A stretch of 64,000 nucleotides of DNA from Debaryomyces hansenii CBS767 (Eukaryota > Ascomycota > Pichiomycetes > Serinales > Debaryomycetaceae). The stretch spans positions 868,001-932,000 of the forward strand of contig NC_006045.2 in NCBI RefSeq assembly GCF_000006445.2. Reading direction: 5' to 3'. The notes beneath the pieces are model-generated. The model had not been told where the DNA came from and searched no databases. It saw only the letters and a list, made by a program, of their open reading frames with translations. The position numbers were made by a program, and so were the translations under genes. This document shows, piece after piece, positions 27,915-36,496 of the stretch; the first letter of the stretch is position 1, and each line of letters opens with the position of its first letter.

Positions 27915-28967
27915 ATGTCTATACAAAATTCTAAACGATTAAGTTTAGTCAAAACTGAATTACCACCTTGCTGCGTTAGAATATGCCCGTCTGACAATTC
28001 AGTTATTATCTTAGGAACCTATAAGTTAGAGGAAGATAGGACAAGACATGGATCAATCGATGTATATGAATATGATGAGCAAGACGATAATAAATTAACT
28101 ATTTCAAAACAATATAAAGTAGACGGTGCCGTATTAGATTTAAAATTTCATAGTAAGAATGATTCGATATTGATATCGGCTCATTCGACCGGTAACTTAA
28201 TATTTTGGAAAGTTGATGCTGCAAATAGGACATTATCTGAGTTGAAAAATTATCAATTATTCGATGAAGAAACTTTAATAACGTCGATTTTTTGTTCTCC
28301 AATAGACCAAAATTTATTGTTAGCTACTGCAACAACTGGAGAGGCAGCATTGGTTAATATTTCAGACTATTCTATGCAACTATTAGATACTGTGCATGAT
28401 CTTGAATGTTGGACCGGTTCATTTGGTGAGATTGGTGAGTTATCGCAAGTTGTTTTTACAGGTGGTGATGATGCCAAATTGATTGCTCATGATTTGAGGA
28501 CTAATCAGAGTATTTGGAATACGGGACACCGCCACCACGGTGCAGGTGTAGTTTCAATTCTTTCACCGGGTCCAAATTGGAACACCAACAACAGTAATCA
28601 TTTATGGACAGGGTCCTATGATGATAGCTTACGTATCCTAGATTTACGTGTTATAGACAAAGGAAATCCTCTGTTAATTCCGGGATATATTCCTAAAGTG
28701 ATACAGGAAGGAAATTTAGGCGGAGGGGTCTGGAGGTTAATACCAAGTCCATTGCCAAATGATAATAGGGTTATGTCCTGTTGCATGTATGATGGAGCAA
28801 GAATAATAAAGCCTGGCAATGATACTTTTGAAGTTACTAGATATTTCAAAAGGGATCACGAGAGTATGTGTTACGGTGGTGATTGGTCTAGTGGAGGTAA
28901 ATTTATCGCCACATCTTCGTTCTACGATAACATAGTTCAGATATGGTCACCAGACGAGACTGAGTAA
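27915..28967 (+). CDS. DPH7: Diphthine methylesterase, WD40 protein Dph7
   Basis: 350 codons from ATG 27915; the frame is open upstream from a TTG. WD-type repeats run through the whole protein, with HDLECWTGSFGE, FTGGDDAKLIAHDLR, HRHHGAGVVSI, LWTGSYDDSLRILDLR and GGGVWRL, the pattern of the Dph7/Rrt2 family. Dph7 removes the methyl ester from diphthine on translation factor eEF2 before the final amidation. A three-codon upstream ORF (ATG GAG AAT TGA, 27892-27903) lies twelve bases before the start. Its stop is 31 bases from the converging VRP1 stop. Confidence 0.85.
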   Translation: MSIQNSKRLSLVKTELPPCCVRICPSDNSVIILGTYKLEEDRTRHGSIDVYEYDEQDDNKLTISKQYKVDGAVLDLKFHSKNDSILISAHSTGNLIFWKVDAANRTLSELKNYQLFDEETLITSIFCSPIDQNLLLATATTGEAALVNISDYSMQLLDTVHDLECWTGSFGEIGELSQVVFTGGDDAKLIAHDLRTNQSIWNTGHRHHGAGVVSILSPGPNWNTNNSNHLWTGSYDDSLRILDLRVIDKGNPLLIPGYIPKVIQEGNLGGGVWRLIPSPLPNDNRVMSCCMYDGARIIKPGNDTFEVTRYFKRDHESMCYGGDWSSGGKFIATSSFYDNIVQIWSPDETE

Positions 28968-28998
28968 ATAGAACTTATATATTTGACATAAAACTTAA

Positions 28999-30870
28999 TT
29001 ATGAATATAAACTTAAATCTAATGGAACAGATGAACCTCTACCACTAGGATATAACTTAGTATGATCACCGTTTTCTCCATATCTTCTTGGGTGTGGAAT
29101 GGAAGATGCATTAATAAATTTGAACCTTTTTCCAGTGTCTTCAATTACAGTTTTAGAAGATGAATTACCAGCTTTGCCATTTCTATTTTGTGACGTATTA
29201 ATAGTGTAGGCCAGAGCAGATATTTTTCTTAGAGACTCACCAGCATTTTGTTGCAGATCTACTGGTATGGAGCTTTTACCTGCCGGAGGAGGAGGAGGCG
29301 GAGGAGTTTTCTTCGTCTTGGAATATGCGTTAGAAGCAGGTAATGAGGGAGGCACTGAATTTGGTAGTGAAGGTGTACTAGGAGCCGAGGATGGTGGTAA
29401 TGGAGGCGCCAGAGAAACAGGCGGTGTGGGCAGTTGGAAGTTCTTTGGTGTTGGTGGTGGTCTGCTTGGGTTAGAAACAGGCGACGGAGCAATAGATGGC
29501 GGTGTGGGTGGGATCAACAGTGGGTTTGGGACATTCGACGATGGTTGCGCTTTTGGGGCAGGAACAGATGTGTTCAGACTCTCATCAATTATGTTATTAT
29601 CATCTCTTTTGGAATTAATGTCAGCAAGGAAAGGTAAAGAGCCTTGAGGTGGAGCTGGAGGCTTCGAATTCGAACTCGACGAGCTAGAGAAGCTTGGAAT
29701 TGCAGGTGGAGCGGGTGGAGCAGGTGGAGCAGGTGGAGCAGGTGGTGGTGCATTAGTTTTGGGAATAGGTGGTGCCTTCGGTGCTGGTGGATGCGATATG
29801 GGTTTAGGTGGAGCAGAAGTATTTGGCAGCGACTTTGAAATGTTTGAAAGTCCGCTATTTCTTATAGCACTTGAAGATGATGGGGTAGAATCAACGACGT
29901 ACGATTCGTCTCTCTTTGCATTAATTTCAGCCAAAAATGGTAATGCTCCACCACTAGCGGGAGGTGTCGGAGCCAGGGACAGTGTCCTTGAAGCTGAAGG
30001 TTTTTGAAATGCAGCTGAAAAGTTCGGTAACGGAGGCGGGGGAGGAGCACCTGATGATGGTACTGGGGGAGGTGTAGGAGCAGAAGATGCTGGAAGTGGT
30101 GGTGGTGGTGGAGCAGAAGATGTTGGAAGTGGTGGTGGTGGTGGAGCAGACGATGCTGGAAGTGGTGGTGGTGGAGATGTAGGAATTGAAGACGGTGTTG
30201 AGGAATTTTCATCTTCAAAGGAACTAATTGAATTCACCGAGCCGGATTTCAAATGTGACGATTTTTTTGGTCTGTTTGGCGGCATTTTTGGTGGTACTTT
30301 TAATCCAGACTTCGAGCCAAGGCCTGGAACATTGGATAATGGTGGTGGAGCAGGAGTCGAAGGTACCGGCGGAGCTGAAACTGATGGTACCGAAGGTATC
30401 GATGGCTTTTGTTCGGTATGTCTACTAGGTCTTGACGATGGCATAGGTGGAGCTGCTTGCGGCTTGCTAGCTTGTGGCCTAGATGAAGGCACCGGGATCT
30501 TGGGTGCTGATGGAGGTACTATTCCTGACCTATTATCATGCTTATTTACAGACTTCAATTTTGGCATACCACCTGCAAAAATGTCTCCCAACTGGGGAAC
30601 TCCACTAGGAGGAGGAGGAGCTGGCGCACCATGCGATCCTGACGAAGACGATGGAGGAGCTCGTGCCCCAATGGATCCAGACGACTTAGAATCTAAAATG
30701 GGCTTTGATTTATCAACGGTTGTTGCTTTCTTCAATCTTGCACCTTTTCTAATATCACCGAGTAAAGCATCTCTGCCAGCGGGCATAGCTGAGGGTGGAC
30801 CAGGAGGTAAATTAGACGACCCTCCAAGCGCTGGAGGGGGAGGTGGAGGTGGGGGTGGAGGACCAGCCAT
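28999..30870 (-). CDS. VRP1: Verprolin, WIP-family actin regulator
   Basis: 623 codons. The N-terminus is Met-Ala-Gly followed by ten prolines. A WH2 actin-binding motif lies at about 30-58 (RDALLGDIRKGARLKKA). A long Pro/Ser/Ala-rich region contains SSAPPPPPLP repeats and repeated LPFLAEINAKRDES / LPFLADINSKRDD segments. The C-terminal WASP(Las17)-binding motif is FKFINASSIPHPRRY. Verprolin holds Las17 at cortical actin patches in endocytosis and cytokinesis. Shorter than S. cerevisiae Vrp1 (about 817). Opposite-strand ORFs here are shadows of the proline codons. Confidence 0.92.
   Translation of the reverse strand: MAGPPPPPPPPPPALGGSSNLPPGPPSAMPAGRDALLGDIRKGARLKKATTVDKSKPILDSKSSGSIGARAPPSSSSGSHGAPAPPPPSGVPQLGDIFAGGMPKLKSVNKHDNRSGIVPPSAPKIPVPSSRPQASKPQAAPPMPSSRPSRHTEQKPSIPSVPSVSAPPVPSTPAPPPLSNVPGLGSKSGLKVPPKMPPNRPKKSSHLKSGSVNSISSFEDENSSTPSSIPTSPPPPLPASSAPPPPPLPTSSAPPPPPLPASSAPTPPPVPSSGAPPPPPLPNFSAAFQKPSASRTLSLAPTPPASGGALPFLAEINAKRDESYVVDSTPSSSSAIRNSGLSNISKSLPNTSAPPKPISHPPAPKAPPIPKTNAPPPAPPAPPAPPAPPAIPSFSSSSSSNSKPPAPPQGSLPFLADINSKRDDNNIIDESLNTSVPAPKAQPSSNVPNPLLIPPTPPSIAPSPVSNPSRPPPTPKNFQLPTPPVSLAPPLPPSSAPSTPSLPNSVPPSLPASNAYSKTKKTPPPPPPPAGKSSIPVDLQQNAGESLRKISALAYTINTSQNRNGKAGNSSSKTVIEDTGKRFKFINASSIPHPRRYGENGDHTKLYPSGRGSSVPLDLSLYS
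30080..30178. repeat. 33-bp minisatellite in VRP1, three units
   Basis: Three consecutive 33-base units (30080-30112, 30113-30145, 30146-30178) coding on the minus strand for an 11-residue SSAPPPPPLP(A/T) repeat. The last unit is slightly changed. In-frame unit gain or loss would alter polyproline length. Confidence 0.8.
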
Positions 30871-31052
30871 TTTGTACTAATCTATGAATACAATTGAACG
30901 TGTTTAACAAAGAACAAGTGAATAGGATGGTGTTACAGACCGGGAGGGATCTTGATTTCTGTTAAAGCCGCCATAAAGCACGTGACCGATTAGACTAAAA
31001 TCTATTCTATTACTATTTTGTTATAACTATACATGAAATGATATACAGGTTG

Positions 31053-32534
31053 CTATTTAACGCCCCAGGTTAAGTTATCAAAGCCCAATAACCAAGGGCC
31101 CAAGGTGTGTCTAACAAAAATCATGAGAAGTCCAATTAAAAACTGAAGTATCATGAGCAAAATGCATAATTTATCCTCTCTCAAAGGACCAAACCATACA
31201 AGACACAAGTTGATGATTGTCATGTTGGAAAACCTTGTAACCTTTGTAGTGCGTTCTACTTTTATGAGCTTGAAAGTTTCTAGCACTGACAAAAAACAAT
31301 TCTGAAGTTTTGAGAGCGACTTCAACTCTCCAAAGCTAGGGTACATGAGACCGTCGTCGATGTTGAATCGGGGCATTCTGTGACGTGGGCAGGGAACAAC
31401 TCCCAATATTTGGGGAGCAGAGTACACGAAGTTAATGATCTGCGGTAACAAGAATATCAACAACGTTTTGGAAAAATGACCCAAGATACCAACGATTGCA
31501 AAAACCATGCCACTGAAATAACAATAAGTATCCCCTACAAATACCCTTGCAGGAAACCAATTGAATTGGAACAATGCCAAAGATGTACCGACAAAAGGAA
31601 TGAGGAAAATGGCCGAAAATAAATGGGAGTCATATGCTGCGGCCGATATATCAGGAGAGAAAAGATAGCAAAAATCATTAATAAGAAAAATGACTGCAAG
31701 AACAATGGACTGCCCTACTTCAAGGCCGTTGATACCAGCAAGAATATTGATTGAGTTTGGCGAAAAGATCGAAATCGCTGACATGTAGACATAGTAGAAA
31801 ACCCCTAAATCAAGTAATTTGGGGGATCCCGTAGGCAATACGTAGTTATTGTCTAACGTACGGAAAGATAACCCAGTAACATAGGTGACAATATTATTGC
31901 CTGTCTGAATTAGAGTGTTCAACGATTCAAGCAAGAACTCGCCTCCAGGCAATTTGGTGGTGACAAAGCTCGGAACAACAATAGACGTCACACTGAAGTC
32001 AACATAGTAGACGATCAACAACGGCATCGATGCAACTGCCGGAAGAAAGAACTTGTGGCGCCATCTGATATCAAACAAGTCATCAAACAACCCCAAGAGA
32101 GTTGTACTTTGTAAGCACAATACGGCACTCAAGTATTCGGCCAATTTGTTATGTGGAAACAAACGGTTATTCGAAAGCGCCAGATACTGGTCCTTGTAGT
32201 TATTGGACATATCTGCATCGTCTGACATTGACGTGAAACTCACCAAGTATTTGAAGAAAACAAACGGAATCAACCAAAACATGAGGAACAAGTATGTCAC
32301 AGCACATACAACCCCCATAGACTCAGCAATTTCCTTCACAGGAGGTGCTTTGGAAAGATCCTTACCCTTGAGACCTATTCTAATGAAGCTGTCCATGAGC
32401 TTCGGTATCAACGATGCTGTTATAACGTACCCAATGCAAGCAAATGCAAACAGCGTTTGTAATGGTTTATTTGGAGCGATACATGCGATAGAAAGTACCA
32501 ATAATGACACCTTAATTATTCGACCGAGAGACAT
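31053..32534 (-). CDS. ALG7: UDP-GlcNAc:dolichyl-phosphate GlcNAc-1-phosphate transferase
   Basis: 493 codons with about ten membrane segments. Family motifs are present in order: GLKGKDLSK after the first pair of helices, the acidic DDLFDIRWRHK, NINILAGINGLEVGQ and the cytosolic CPRHRMPRFN loop. Alg7 makes the first sugar lipid of N-glycosylation on the ER face and is the tunicamycin target. Slightly longer than the S. cerevisiae enzyme. ALG7 and DPH7 (RRT2) are also close neighbours in S. cerevisiae. Confidence 0.95.
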   Translation of the reverse strand: MSLGRIIKVSLLVLSIACIAPNKPLQTLFAFACIGYVITASLIPKLMDSFIRIGLKGKDLSKAPPVKEIAESMGVVCAVTYLFLMFWLIPFVFFKYLVSFTSMSDDADMSNNYKDQYLALSNNRLFPHNKLAEYLSAVLCLQSTTLLGLFDDLFDIRWRHKFFLPAVASMPLLIVYYVDFSVTSIVVPSFVTTKLPGGEFLLESLNTLIQTGNNIVTYVTGLSFRTLDNNYVLPTGSPKLLDLGVFYYVYMSAISIFSPNSINILAGINGLEVGQSIVLAVIFLINDFCYLFSPDISAAAYDSHLFSAIFLIPFVGTSLALFQFNWFPARVFVGDTYCYFSGMVFAIVGILGHFSKTLLIFLLPQIINFVYSAPQILGVVPCPRHRMPRFNIDDGLMYPSFGELKSLSKLQNCFLSVLETFKLIKVERTTKVTRFSNMTIINLCLVWFGPLREDKLCILLMILQFLIGLLMIFVRHTLGPWLLGFDNLTWGVK

Positions 32535-32742
32535 GTCTGAAGCTTATTACTTACTGCATTGACTAAACCAAATAGTCTTATTGATTGATTGTATTCAAGT
32601 AACGGAAGAAGGCTTGAAAATTGACAAGTTTGACTTAATCCATACTGTATAATGCGCACAATTGGGTATTATCAATTTTATGATATTGATATTACCAATT
32701 AGTTTATTCCTACTGATATTATCGTAATCGAAGAAGATAAAT

Positions 32743-33837
32743 ATGAAGCCATTTATAACTGGGCACGAGGAGTTGATTCATGACATTAAATACGATTTTT
32801 ATGGTAAACATATAGCAACATGCTCATCAGATCAACATATTAAAGTGTTCGACTTGGACTCATCCACTTCGACATGGGTTCTAAACGACCTGTGGAAAGC
32901 ACATGATTCTCTGATAGTGAAGCTTTCGTGGGCACACCCAGGATTTTCTAGTAGTAAGATACTTGCATCGTGTTCGTATGATCGAACTGTGAAGATTTGG
33001 CAAGAGCAACCAGAGGAGTTGCATGGGTCTGGTAGAAGATGGATAAAATTAGCTACATTGGCAATCGAGTCATACGGACCCATTTACGATGTGGTATTTG
33101 CACCTAACCACTTAGGGTTGAAATTGGGGTGTGTGGGACTGGACGGTATATTTCGAATTTATGAATCGTTAGACCCATCTGACTTGACTAATTGGGTACT
33201 TACAACTGAAATACCAATACTAAGCGATCTGTTACCAGCGAAGAGTTTACAGAGTAGTTTTGGTATCGAATGGTGTCCAGCTAAGTTCACCAAGACGGAG
33301 AAGTTTATAATTGTGGCCTTGGACCAAGGCTTTATATATGGCACGGCGCCGAGTAATCAGCTGTATGACGAGGACGTATTAGGTGACTTTGGATCCGATG
33401 CAGACCAGAGCTCTATAGGTAGCCACTCGAACAGCAAGGTGATAAAACTATGCGATTTGCCCGAACATAATGGGTTGATAAGGTCGGTAAGCTGGGCACC
33501 ATCAATGGGTCGCAATTATCACTTAATTGCTACAGGCTGTAAAGATGGGTATGTAAGGATATTCAAGGCTGTAGAGTCTGCAACTGGTGAATTGAAAATA
33601 GAGACGCTAGCAAAATTGAATGATCATAAGCTGGAGGTGTGGCGAGTTAACTGGAATTTGACTGGGACAATTTTAAGTTCGGCTGGCGACGACGGGAAGA
33701 TTAGATTATGGAAATGCAATTATTTGAATGAGTGGAAATGTATGAGTGTTATTAGTAGTAGCAATAGACTGAGTAATAGGGAAGTACAAGAAGAGCCATT
33801 AGGCAAAAATGCCACTACAAATGCAAGAATAAACTAA
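32743..33837 (+). CDS. SEH1: Nucleoporin/SEA complex WD40 protein Seh1
   Basis: 364 codons of six WD40 blades. The start (GHEELIHDIKYDFYGKHIATCSSDQHIKVFD) and LIATGCKDGYVRIF are Seh1 signatures. Seh1 sits in the Nup84 Y-complex of the nuclear pore and in the SEA complex controlling TORC1 at the vacuole. It completes an open propeller with Nup85 or Sea4. Two CTG codons (32890-32892, 32911-32913) fall where S. cerevisiae and human Seh1 have Ser, the best evidence here for CUG-Ser decoding. The 3' end is 48 bases from the converging NSA1 stop. Confidence 0.95.
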   Translation: MKPFITGHEELIHDIKYDFYGKHIATCSSDQHIKVFDLDSSTSTWVLNDLWKAHDSLIVKLSWAHPGFSSSKILASCSYDRTVKIWQEQPEELHGSGRRWIKLATLAIESYGPIYDVVFAPNHLGLKLGCVGLDGIFRIYESLDPSDLTNWVLTTEIPILSDLLPAKSLQSSFGIEWCPAKFTKTEKFIIVALDQGFIYGTAPSNQLYDEDVLGDFGSDADQSSIGSHSNSKVIKLCDLPEHNGLIRSVSWAPSMGRNYHLIATGCKDGYVRIFKAVESATGELKIETLAKLNDHKLEVWRVNWNLTGTILSSAGDDGKIRLWKCNYLNEWKCMSVISSSNRLSNREVQEEPLGKNATTNARIN

Positions 33838-33885
33838 GTCTTTCTATGACTAAATATTAATCTACATAACGTAAATATACAGTAA

Positions 33886-35178
33886 TTAAATTCTTCTCTT
33901 CTTCTTTTCAATTTTAGTTTTGTTGTTTTCTTCTAATTGGTTCCACAACTCTTCTTCGTCACTTTCATTTTCTTCGGCTTCGAGTGCTTTTCTCCTTCTT
34001 TTTTCAATATTCTTTTTACGTTTATCTCCCATTTCAGACTCGGGTTCTTCTTCTTCCTCATCTTCACTATCCAACATCAATACATCTGAGATTTGCACCC
34101 CAAGGTAGACCTTTGCAAGTATCTCCCTGCTGCTAATATCATATGTTCTAAGATACCTATCCAATCCTCCAGTTGAAATTATTTCATCGTCAAAGATATT
34201 TACACCAACGATGGCCCCAGTATTACCCCCAGCTGAGAATTTTCCTAAAAGCTTACTAACTGGCTTGGTTATTTCTCCTGCAGAAGCAGAATGTGTTTTA
34301 AATGCTTTGGAATCGATTTGTGCCAAGGAGTATTTGGCGACTAGATTATGCGTGTCAGATACGATGACTTCTTCTTCTGAATCAGCGAAGTTCAAGGTAA
34401 CTATTGGTTTTTCACAAACTTTATAATCTTGTATCGGTCTTTTTCCATGGGTTGTGTCATAAATACGTACTTGACCATATCTTGTTGAAGTTAAGAACTT
34501 GTAACCATCTTTAGGTTTTTCTTCGAAGAAAAGGATGCTACTTATCCATATTGGTGGTCTTAAATCAAGATGGTCATTTTTCACATTTCTTGCGGTAAAT
34601 ATAACGTCAGGCTGGAAGAATTCTTGCTTGTTTTCGGCTTCGAATACGTCTTTAGTGATTTCTCCTTCGAATAATCTAATAATTCTGGCATCATTCTCTT
34701 TACCACCACAAGCGAAGACCCCAGCCTCATGAGGGTTATTTATAAATGCACTGATCCCTTTTTTACCAGGTAATTGTATCTCTATCGGATCTAAGTCAAA
34801 TTTACCATTATTCAAGTTAATGACAAATACTTTACCCGATTCAAATGCTACGACAACGACATCGAACTCTTCGAGCTCAATCAACGAAATCGGTTTGTCT
34901 TCGTTGGAAATGGCTAATTGATACGTGTGCACCAATTCATATTCCTCGTGGTTCAAGTCATAGATGGTAACTGAGCCGCCCAATCTTGAAGCTACCAAAA
35001 ATGTAGATTTGAAGTTTACCATGTGTAACACTCTTGTTCTGACCGATGCCCCAGGTTCAGAACATATGTTCTTAATTGATTTTGGCTGCTTAGCATCCTG
35101 CTTCGAAGTGTCAGTTCCTCTGGAGCATACCACTTCTTTAACAGCTCCTGTGTCGTCTGAAGTTACTAAGATTTTCAT
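33886..35178 (-). CDS. NSA1: Ribosome biogenesis WD40 protein Nsa1 (WDR74)
   Basis: 430 codons from ATG 35178; an upstream in-frame TTG at 35202 is not the start because family members begin at the MKILVTSDDTGAVKEV position. A seven-bladed propeller includes GTDTSKQDA, FACGGKENDARI, ARNVKNDHLDLRPPIW and GGLDRYLRTYDI, matching Nsa1. A basic nucleolar tail (KRKKNIEKRRRKALE...KIEKKKRR) follows an acidic stretch. Nsa1 is part of the Nsa1-Rpf1-Mak16-Rrp1 module of early pre-60S particles. Confidence 0.9.
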   Translation of the reverse strand: MKILVTSDDTGAVKEVVCSRGTDTSKQDAKQPKSIKNICSEPGASVRTRVLHMVNFKSTFLVASRLGGSVTIYDLNHEEYELVHTYQLAISNEDKPISLIELEEFDVVVVAFESGKVFVINLNNGKFDLDPIEIQLPGKKGISAFINNPHEAGVFACGGKENDARIIRLFEGEITKDVFEAENKQEFFQPDVIFTARNVKNDHLDLRPPIWISSILFFEEKPKDGYKFLTSTRYGQVRIYDTTHGKRPIQDYKVCEKPIVTLNFADSEEEVIVSDTHNLVAKYSLAQIDSKAFKTHSASAGEITKPVSKLLGKFSAGGNTGAIVGVNIFDDEIISTGGLDRYLRTYDISSREILAKVYLGVQISDVLMLDSEDEEEEEPESEMGDKRKKNIEKRRRKALEAEENESDEEELWNQLEENNKTKIEKKKRRI

Positions 35179-35327
35179 TACTAATGCCACAGCTTTCTCC
35201 AAATGAATATTGCATCCATTTGTATAGAAGAGATTTTTTCAAATATAAATGTCTAAACTCATCTCGACACAAAAATAAGCTGGCCGTAGATCTCATATTG
35301 ACCTCAAAAGATTGAATCTCAGAAATC

Positions 35328-35401
35328 GGTCCCTTGGCCCAGTTGGTTAAGGCGTGGTGCTAATAACGCCAAGATCAGCAGTTCGATCCTGCTAGGGACC
35401 A
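35328..35401 (+). tRNA. tRNA-Ile (AAT)
   Basis: 74-nt cloverleaf GGTCCC...GGGACC plus discriminator A, no intron. Anticodon loop GCTAATAAC gives AAT. T-arm GCAGTTCGATCCTGC is perfect. It differs from the S. cerevisiae tRNA-Ile(AAT) at a few paired positions only. 18 bases lie between it and the next tRNA on the same strand. Confidence 0.97.
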
Positions 35402-35419
35402 TTTCTCTCATTTCACACA

Positions 35420-35492
35420 GGGCGTGTGGCGTAGTTGGTAGCGCGCTCCCTTAGCATGGGAGAGGTCTCCGGTTCGACTCCGGACTCGTCCA
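35420..35492 (+). tRNA. tRNA-Ala (AGC)
   Basis: 73-nt cloverleaf GGGCGTG...CGTCC-A without intron. Anticodon loop CTTAGCATG gives AGC. The T-arm is CCGGTTCGACTCCGG. The acceptor has the G3-T70 wobble position expected of tRNA-Ala (GGGCGTG with CTCGTCC). A Pol III terminator (six T, about 35496-35501) follows directly. Confidence 0.97.
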
Positions 35493-35950
35493 ATTATTTT
35501 TTCCAATTACATTGGATTGACTTCAAAGTCTTTTCAATCGTTATTCTAGGAAATTTTTTTTGTATCATTAGAATACTGAAATACTAAGGGGGTAAAAATT
35601 GCAGAGTATATAACATAGTGACGTATATGTGTTCAATATGGTATAGATCTGTACCTAAATTCCTTTGATAGAGGGTTCCATCGAGACCTAAAAAATTCGA
35701 TGTCGAGCGGGTAACCCTAACGAATAATTTTTTTCCCAAGTATATAAGGACAATATATTTCCACTATATATGATAAAAAAGTTTTTTGGTTAGTAAAAGG
35801 AATTGACAATGACAACTATTTTAATCATTTAATATTCAGGAGATTATCTTCTTAATATGAGCTTAGATCTTCTACTTATTGATCCGTTGAATACGAAGTG
35901 TAAGTTGCAATTAAAATTTTTATGGAAATTAAGGAATAATATACCAATTA
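35493..35950. promoter_or_regulatory. Spacer with probable Pol II promoter of the snR190-U14 unit
   Basis: Between tRNA-Ala and snR190. A TATA box-like tatataagg lies near 35750, some 200 bases before snR190, followed by T- and A-rich DNA. No coding sequence; a short ORF from 35857 runs into snR190 and is chance. Confidence 0.45.
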
Positions 35951-36099
35951 ATGAAGATGATGAAACTAAGTCTACTTCTTTCCCAGTCTGATTCGACTAT
36001 GACGACAGGGTTGAAAACCGTTTGTTCAATATTGATCCTCTGTTGCAGGAGGTGTTTGTTCGGACTTATACTTGCCAGTATTTTACAGTTCTGATTCAT
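35951..36099 (+). ncRNA. SNR190: C/D box snoRNA, snR190 homologue
   Basis: C box ATGATGA at 35957-35963, D box CTGA at 36091-36094, and a terminal stem ATGAA (35951-35955) with TTCAT (36095-36099). Internal D' CTGA at 35988-35991 and C'-like ATGACGA at 35999-36005. The ten bases CTTCTTTCCC (35975-35984) before D' are complementary to the conserved 25S rRNA segment GGGAAAGAAG, the region of the known snR190 target (Gm2395 in yeast). Position just upstream of U14 on the same strand is as in S. cerevisiae, where the two are one transcript. End points are approximate. Confidence 0.8.
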
Positions 36100-36236
36100 C
36101 CTAGTTTCCATAAAATTTGAAATTATAACAACATGTTTACTAACTTTTGATTCAGTTGGTTAATAAATGAATTATTTAAGCACATTTTGAAAGGATTCTC
36201 TTAAATATTTATGATTTTGAAAGTAAAATTTCCATA

Positions 36237-36364
36237 ATCATCATTTTATATGATGAAAATTTCCCATTAACATTCGCAGTTTCCTCGGTAGCATACACTA
36301 GAACCCATCTTCGTATGTCGGTGACCGCTTATAGACCTTCCATGGATGTCTGATAAATGATGAT
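36237..36364 (+). ncRNA. SNR128: U14 snoRNA (snR128), C/D box
   Basis: C box ATGATGA at 36250-36256 and D box CTGA at 36350-36353, closed by a perfect ten-base terminal stem (36237-36246 with 36355-36364). Domain A CATTCGCAGTTTC (36271-36283) is complementary to 18S rRNA GAAACTGCGAATG, the essential U14 pairing for 18S processing. Domain B (CCTTCC then TGGATGT before the D box) pairs with 18S ACATCCAAGGAAGG with one mismatch and places the methylated C by the D-plus-five rule. The yeast Y-domain is present: stem CATAC/GTATG (36292-36296/36313-36317) around GAACCCAT. Length 128 equals yeast U14. Confidence 0.95.
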
Positions 36365-36496
36365 TTTGAGAAAATTTACTTAAATAGTTAATACATAAAT
36401 TTTCCAAAGATTAAATCGTAGAATTGACTAGTAGTAGATACGCAAGAATACCATTAGATGAATTTTATTTTGACTTACATATACAGGCCATATAAA

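Noticed and set aside
30332..30880. 182-codon Gly-rich plus-strand ORF inside VRP1
   Set aside because: Reverse complement of proline codons in verprolin gives glycine runs; not a gene.
35857..36120. An 88-codon frame interrupted by one TGA, like a read-through gene or pseudogene
   Set aside because: The snR190 boxes, stem and 25S guide occupy this stretch and explain its conservation; the frame is chance.
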